64,000 nt of DNA from an uncultured Clostridia bacterium (GTDB lineage Bacteria; Bacillota; Clostridia; Christensenellales; DTU072). The stretch is taken from the NCBI GenBank assembly GCA_934274515.1, contig CAKQTC010000002.1, positions 62,001 to 126,000 of the forward strand, in the 5' to 3' direction. Position 1 is the stretch's first letter. Each line of letters opens with the position of its first letter. The translations under genes were made by a program, and so were the position numbers. Below, piece after piece: positions 59,715-64,000 of the stretch. The notes below the pieces were generated by a model that saw nothing but the letters and a program-made list of their open reading frames with translations, searched no databases and was not told the DNA's origin.

Positions 59715-60893
59715 TCAGATTTCTATAACAAATTCCCCGATACGGTCGAGGGCTTTTTTTAGGCTTTGCATACTGTAAGCATAACTGATTCTTATGTTGT
59801 TTTTGCCCGACGCGCCGAACGCGCCGCCGGGAACAACCGCGACGTGCTTTTTGTAAAGGAGTTCGTTTGCAAACTCTTCGCCGTCTTTGCCGAAAGAAGA
59901 AACCGACGGAAAAACGTAGAAAGCACCCATAGGGGCAAACACGTCGAAGTTCATCTTTTTAAGCGCAGAAAAAACGTACCTGCGGCGCAAATCGTACTCG
60001 TCGCGCATTTCTCTTACCGTGGCAAAGCCGTTGGCGAGTTCTTCTTCGAGTATGGCAAGCGCGGCGTACTGAGCGCAGGTAGGCGCGCACATTATGGTGT
60101 ACTGATGTATCTTGTACATAGCGAATGTAATCGGTTCGGGTGCGAGAACGTAACCGAGCCGCCATCCGGTCATAGCAAACGCTTTGCTAAATCCGTTGAT
60201 AATAACGCTGCGCTCTTTAAGTAACGGGTGACAAGCCACAGAATAGTGTCCTTCATCCGAGTATGTAAGTTCGCTGTAAATTTCGTCGCTTACTACGAAA
60301 ATATCCTTTTCCGCGATAATTCGAGCAATGGCGTCGATATCGGATTTGGTCATAATACCGCCGGTCGGATTATTCGGATAAGGCAGAATAAGAATTTTGG
60401 TTTTGTCGGTTATGGCGTCGAGCAGGTGTTCGGGCGTTACGATAAACCCGTTTGATTGTTCGCATTTTATGGCAACGGGTACTCCGCCCGACAAACGCAC
60501 GCACGGACAGTACGAAACGTACGACGGGTCGGGAACGAGGACTTCGTCGCCGGGAACGATAAGCGCGCGCAACGCAAGGTCGATTGCCTCGCTTGCTCCG
60601 ACGGTAACGATAATTTCGTGGTTCGGGTCGTATTTAACGCCGTAACGAACGGAATAATATTCGCTTATACGTTCGCGCAGAGCAGGCATACCGCAGTTGC
60701 TCGAATATTGAGTGTAACCTTTTTGAATACTCTTTATCGCGGCGTTCCGTCCGAGCCACGGTGTGTCGAAGTCGGGTTCGCCTACGCCTAAGGAGATGGC
60801 GTTTTTGTCTTCCGCCACGATGTCGAAAAATTTTCTTATGCCGGACGGTTGAATATCCTTGACCGTCGGATTGAGATAGCGGGAATAGTCCAT
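59715..60893 (-). CDS. Class I/II PLP aminotransferase
   Basis: A 392-residue fold-type I aminotransferase. Seen: 'ISLGVGEPDFDTPW', 'YTQYSSNCGMPALRERISEYY', 'VGASEAIDLALRAL', 'PSYVSYCP', 'LPYPNNPTGGIMT', PLP-Lys region 'VIINGFSKAFAMTGWRLGYV', and substrate Arg in 'NIRISYAYSMQSL'. It resembles the PatA/AspC group acting on aspartate, aromatic or related amino acids; the substrate is not fixed. It overlaps the upstream Lrp-type gene by one base (TAATG), so regulator and enzyme are cotranscribed. Confidence 0.93.
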   Translation of the reverse strand: MDYSRYLNPTVKDIQPSGIRKFFDIVAEDKNAISLGVGEPDFDTPWLGRNAAIKSIQKGYTQYSSNCGMPALRERISEYYSVRYGVKYDPNHEIIVTVGASEAIDLALRALIVPGDEVLVPDPSYVSYCPCVRLSGGVPVAIKCEQSNGFIVTPEHLLDAITDKTKILILPYPNNPTGGIMTKSDIDAIARIIAEKDIFVVSDEIYSELTYSDEGHYSVACHPLLKERSVIINGFSKAFAMTGWRLGYVLAPEPITFAMYKIHQYTIMCAPTCAQYAALAILEEELANGFATVREMRDEYDLRRRYVFSALKKMNFDVFAPMGAFYVFPSVSSFGKDGEEFANELLYKKHVAVVPGGAFGASGKNNIRISYAYSMQSLKKALDRIGEFVIEI

Positions 60894-61384
60894 TATTCGT
60901 GTACCGCCATTCGTTTAGCCGCTTCTTCGCCGCTCATAATAACGCCGCTTTCTTTGTATTGTTTCATAATGAAATGCGTCGTAGTGCCTATTACGGAGTC
61001 AATCGTAGACAAGCGTTCGCTTACGAACATAGAAACGTCGCGCGCGGTTTTGCTTTCGAGCGTAATCGCAAGGTCGTAAGTTCCGCTTACGAGATAAACG
61101 GCTTTAACTTCCGGGAACTTGTAAATTTCTTCGGCAATCGCGTCGAAACCGCTACGAGCCTGCGGAGTAACTTTGACTTCGATAAGCGCGTCGATAAAAT
61201 CTTCGCCCGTTTTTTCGGTATTGATGATGGCGGTGTATTTGACGATAACGCCCCTGTCTTCGAGAGAACGTACCGCTTGCGTGACTTCTTCGACGGAAAC
61301 GGCGAGCATATTCGCTATTTCTTCGTGGGAATAACGGGAATCCGCTTTGAGAATCTGTACGATTTTCTTTTCGAGTGCTGTCAT
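60893..61384 (-). CDS. Lrp/AsnC-family transcriptional regulator
   Basis: A 163-residue feast/famine regulator: N-terminal helix-turn-helix (about 3-50, 'SHEEIANMLAVSVEEVTQAVRSLEDRGVI') and C-terminal RAM/AsnC effector domain (about 68-145, 'YLVSGTYDLAITLE'). Start at 61384 follows GGAGG, preferred to the Met eight codons upstream. Cotranscribed with the aminotransferase, it probably senses that enzyme's amino acid and binds near its own promoter, where a perfect inverted repeat (61395-61410) lies. Confidence 0.93.
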   Translation of the reverse strand: MTALEKKIVQILKADSRYSHEEIANMLAVSVEEVTQAVRSLEDRGVIVKYTAIINTEKTGEDFIDALIEVKVTPQARSGFDAIAEEIYKFPEVKAVYLVSGTYDLAITLESKTARDVSMFVSERLSTIDSVIGTTTHFIMKQYKESGVIMSGEEAAKRMAVHE

Positions 61385-61394
61385 CTTTACCTCC

Positions 61395-61410
61395 GTTTGC
61401 TTAGGCAAAC
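61395..61410 (-). promoter_or_regulatory. Inverted repeat next to the lrp ribosome site
   Basis: GTTTGC-TTAG-GCAAAC lies between the predicted transcription start and the GGAGG of the regulator gene. It could be an operator or an mRNA hairpin affecting translation. Confidence 0.45.
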
Positions 61411-61425
61411 AACGTATTATACTTA

Positions 61426-61454
61426 ATTATACACGTCGTTGTTCGCATTGTAAA
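61426..61454 (-). promoter_or_regulatory. Promoter of the lrp-aminotransferase operon
   Basis: Minus-strand TTTACA, 17-bp spacer, TATAAT (61431-61426). A second TATAAT lies at 61421-61416, ten bases downstream. Confidence 0.8.
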
Positions 61455-61536
61455 CCGTTTTTCGCGCCGAGCGAACATTTTGTGCCTGTTTTGTTGCGGA
61501 AAAACTTGCCGAAAGAAAAAATAATCCCTAAGTTAA

Positions 61537-61565
61537 TTGTCATTTAAGGTATAGTTTGGTATAAT
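61537..61565 (+). promoter_or_regulatory. Promoter giving a leaderless transcript of the 656-residue protein
   Basis: TTGTCA, 17-bp spacer, TATAAT. The -10 box ends seven bases before the ATG at 61573; no Shine-Dalgarno. Confidence 0.7.
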
Positions 61566-61572
61566 ACTTATT

Positions 61573-63543
61573 ATGAAAAAAGAAAGCCCGATTTCGGTTG
61601 CCGAAAACGAAACAACCGAACAAACCGAAAAAAAAGAACCCGTAAAAACCGGACGAAAACTTACGAAAAAACAAAAAATTTTGATAACGGTTTTGTCTGC
61701 GGTATTCACGGCGGTCGTCGGACTTACGATAGGGCTCTGCCTTCATTTTTTCGTTTATTCCAAAACAGACTATTTTCAATATTATAATAATTTCAATTCC
61801 GCCGAAGTAAAACAGGCGGAATGCACGCTCAATTTGCCTAAAGGTACGTACGTATCGTCGTTTAACCCTACGGAAAACGTGTTTATAACCGCCGCAAAAT
61901 ACCTAAAAGAAGACGGCGACAGCGTCGAATTGTTCGGATTGGCATCGGCGGATAAGGAATTTTGTAAACCGTATTACGGTCAGATTATTCAAATAAAAGG
62001 CGACTACGCCATCGTTGCGCGTCCGCCGAAAACAAACGAGTCGTCTACGTCGTACTATATCGACGTGATACGATTTAAGGGAGCGGATAACACTCCGTAC
62101 AGCCTGCTTTCGTCGAAAAGTATTATGTATCAGGAATCGTTTAGACAATTACGATTCGTCGGCGACAGCATCGTCGTTTACGGAGAGTTGGACGCGGTTT
62201 CGTCAATGCCGAGTTATGCCACGTTTTACGACTATACTACGGGAGCGGAACTGCTCGAGAAGTTCAAAATTCGTACCGCATACGACAGCAATGCGCAATG
62301 TTTGTACGAATTTATTATGTTCGACGGGTTTATCGCGGCATACTCGACGGACAGAGCGTACTTTTATTCGACGAGTTATGCCCCTCAAAGAGGATATCTC
62401 GAAACCGCAAAAAACGGCGAGTATACCGTGTTTTCCGAGTTAACGCAAAGCGCGTTGTCGGACTATACCAGAGAACTCCAAGTCTATTATATGGGCAACG
62501 GCTGGTTCTTGCGGAGCGCGATGATTTACATCCATAATAAACCGTGGAACGGGTTTAACGTTCGGCTCGAAAGCGTTAGCGGAAAATTGACGAAATACGC
62601 AAAAACCAAGGTAGATTTCTATAATATAAAAAGCGGCGTTACGCGTGAATTCGGAGAACTTGCCTGGGGTGTGGCAGGAGTGGCAAACGAATATACGAAG
62701 ACGTATTATTCGCAACAGTCGTATTCGCTCGGAGCAATAAAAAACTACGACCAAAAAATAAACGGCTATACTTACGATTTGCCCTACGGCGACCCGTCCG
62801 GTATGATTAAAAACGGTTATAGCATAGTGTATTTTTACTATTTGCCGTATCTCGATTTGTATAAGGAAGACAATAAATATTTCCTCGGCTACACGGGAGA
62901 AACCACTTACAGTATTTTCGATAAACAACTTAAAAGGAAACAGCCCGACAACGCACTAATGCCTACGTCGTATATCGATGGCGTGGGAGTGCAAAACTCC
63001 GACCCGTCTTATAGCGAAATAAGCGGTGACGCATACGCGTTCGATAGGTATATGAACCGAACCACGCTCATACCCTTTGTCAAGGGTGGGGCTACCTATG
63101 TGCCGCATTACGGAAACCAAACTGCGTGTATAGTACAAGGAACGGTAAAAAATGCGGCAGGCGAAACCGTAAAAAAATATGCTGCGTACACTCCCGACGG
63201 GAATAAAATAACCGACTTTATCTACGACGAACTGACGTATTATTCGGGCGGGTACGCTCTCGGAAGAAGAACGGACGAAACGGACAAGAAGAGCAAAGTT
63301 TTTCGCATAGACAAATACGGTAAGGAAGAAGAAATTTTAGACGCGGAAATGATTTTCCAAGGCTCGTATACCTATAAAGACGGCGAAAAAATCGGCATAA
63401 AAAACTACAAAGGCGAAGTCGTAATCGAGGCGGGGGAATATTCGATAAGCGTTTGCGACAAGGCTATGGACGGAGAAAAAGCGATGTCTTCTTACGCCGT
63501 TCTCGTTGCGGACGACTATACTAAAATATACGTTTTGCAATAG
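61573..63543 (+). CDS. Membrane-anchored extracellular protein with WG-like C-terminus, unknown
   Basis: A 656-residue type II membrane protein. A basic/acidic cytoplasmic tail of about 35 residues (Glu, Thr, Lys) precedes one membrane helix (about 37-60); the remaining 590 residues are outside. The ectodomain is rich in Tyr, Gly and Ser, with repeated strands such as 'DSVELFGLASADKEF' suggesting a beta-propeller-like fold. Near the C-terminus 'KIGIKNYKGEVVIEAG' resembles a WG-type repeat. No catalytic motif is recognised. The promoter predicts a leaderless mRNA. Confidence 0.75.
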   Translation: MKKESPISVAENETTEQTEKKEPVKTGRKLTKKQKILITVLSAVFTAVVGLTIGLCLHFFVYSKTDYFQYYNNFNSAEVKQAECTLNLPKGTYVSSFNPTENVFITAAKYLKEDGDSVELFGLASADKEFCKPYYGQIIQIKGDYAIVARPPKTNESSTSYYIDVIRFKGADNTPYSLLSSKSIMYQESFRQLRFVGDSIVVYGELDAVSSMPSYATFYDYTTGAELLEKFKIRTAYDSNAQCLYEFIMFDGFIAAYSTDRAYFYSTSYAPQRGYLETAKNGEYTVFSELTQSALSDYTRELQVYYMGNGWFLRSAMIYIHNKPWNGFNVRLESVSGKLTKYAKTKVDFYNIKSGVTREFGELAWGVAGVANEYTKTYYSQQSYSLGAIKNYDQKINGYTYDLPYGDPSGMIKNGYSIVYFYYLPYLDLYKEDNKYFLGYTGETTYSIFDKQLKRKQPDNALMPTSYIDGVGVQNSDPSYSEISGDAYAFDRYMNRTTLIPFVKGGATYVPHYGNQTACIVQGTVKNAAGETVKKYAAYTPDGNKITDFIYDELTYYSGGYALGRRTDETDKKSKVFRIDKYGKEEEILDAEMIFQGSYTYKDGEKIGIKNYKGEVVIEAGEYSISVCDKAMDGEKAMSSYAVLVADDYTKIYVLQ

Positions 63544-63615
63544 AATTTTGCGAACATAAAAAAGATTAAAAACGGCAATAAACGCCGAAAAACATAACGA
63601 GAAGACTTGTTAAAA

Positions 63616-64000
63616 ATGTTTACGAAAATAGGAAAAGAAGAGTTAATTCCCGAGTGTGCCGAACTCATAAAAAAAGGCGAAATCGTTGCGTTCCCGACGG
63701 AAACGGTATACGGATTAGGAGGCGACGCGTTTAACGAAACGGCGGTAAAAAAGATTTACGAGGCAAAAAACAGACCGTCGGACAATCCGTTTATCGTTCA
63801 CGTTTACGACGTGCAAGACGCGCAAAAAGCGGCGGTTATTACGCCCGAGGCGGAGCGTATCTTCAAGGCATTTTCGCCGGGACCTATCACCGTCGTGTTA
63901 AAGAAAAGGAAAGAGATACCCGATTGCGTTACGGCAGGACTTGACACCGTAGGGATAAGAATACCCGAACACGAGATGGCGAGAGCGTTTCTTAAAGCCT
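63616..64000 (+). CDS. tsaC: Threonylcarbamoyl-AMP synthase, 3' end outside window
   Basis: The first 128 residues of a Sua5/YciO/YrdC protein, starting MFTKIGKEELIPECAELIKK. The family signature 'GEIVAFPTETVYGLGGDAFN' and 'IYEAKNRPSDNPFIVHV' with 'FSPGPITVVLKKR' and 'GLDTVGIRIPEH' are present. The enzyme makes threonylcarbamoyl-AMP from Thr, bicarbonate and ATP for the t6A37 modification of ANN-reading tRNAs. The reading frame is still open at the window edge. Whether it is long Sua5 or short TsaC type cannot be told. Confidence 0.95.
   Translation, partial: MFTKIGKEELIPECAELIKKGEIVAFPTETVYGLGGDAFNETAVKKIYEAKNRPSDNPFIVHVYDVQDAQKAAVITPEAERIFKAFSPGPITVVLKKRKEIPDCVTAGLDTVGIRIPEHEMARAFLKA

Overview
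The window reads as a chromosomal segment from a spore-forming, low-to-moderate GC Firmicute of the class Clostridia. The basis is a germination protease (gpr), spoVT and a SpoVB-like flippase, a PdaB-like deacetylase, Firmicutes gene orders (yhbY-nadD-yqeK-rsfS, smc-ftsY, spoVT-spoVB-mazG-dusB, gpr/rpsT), single-chain GlyRS, an xpt/BMP purine-uptake cluster and ThiT under a TPP riboswitch. The very large lipoproteins and C-terminally membrane-anchored surface proteins suggest an uncultured gut lineage, but genus and family cannot be fixed from the sequence. No transposase, prophage or CRISPR array was seen.

Layout. 1-4.4 kb: 3' end of a large surface protein, an OmpR/EnvZ-type two-component pair and a 52-residue zinc ribbon. 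4.5-11 kb: dnaX, then two tandem minus-strand small RNA genes not recognised as a known family, an M1-type lipoprotein peptidase, a small membrane protein, and a leftward run NodB-hypothetical-ybaB-recR. 11-15 kb: glycyl-tRNA synthetase, a surface alpha/beta hydrolase, thiamine pyrophosphokinase. 15-21 kb: xanthine phosphoribosyltransferase plus a BMP-type nucleoside ABC importer. 21.3-24.7 kb: 6S RNA, yhbY, a NadD-YqeK fusion, rsfS. 24.9-29.5 kb: smc and ftsY. 29.6-30.6 kb: six tRNAs (Gly, Arg, His, Gln, Lys, Leu) interrupted by a highly structured spacer RNA and followed by a 97-bp repeat carrying the tRNA-Leu 3' end. 30.7-39.3 kb: cell-surface block (lipoprotein, glycosyltransferase, 1842-residue giant lipoprotein). 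39.5-44.4 kb: CtpE-like P-type ATPase, Mrp ATPase, C_GCAxxG protein, PAP2 phosphatase. 44.5-52.4 kb: acyl-CoA ligase-like enzyme, YhhN protein, ComEC, spoVT, spoVB, mazG, dusB. 52.5-58.3 kb: serC-serA, gpr, rpsT, an EF-G paralogue. 58.4-64 kb: ThiT with TPP riboswitch, aminotransferase-Lrp operon, a surface protein, and the start of a Sua5/TsaC gene.

The most interesting signals are RNA-level. They are: (1) the tandem small RNAs at 6.3-6.5 kb, each with its own consensus promoter and terminator and a shared 26-nt C-rich core complementary to a ribosome-binding-site-plus-AUG arrangement; (2) a 119-nt multi-helix RNA filling the gap between two tRNAs, which would be cut free by tRNA processing; (3) the duplicated tRNA-Leu tail with a three-way-junction fold; and (4) at least four genes (dnaX, nadD-yqeK, the P-type ATPase and a surface protein) whose -10 box ends only 6-7 nt before the ATG with no Shine-Dalgarno, implying leaderless mRNAs. 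Protein-level oddities are an EF-G paralogue with a degenerate G4 motif, a NodB protein lacking the catalytic Asp pair, ThiT with a long N-terminal membrane extension, and a NadD-YqeK fusion. All functional statements come from reading the sequence; no database search was run.
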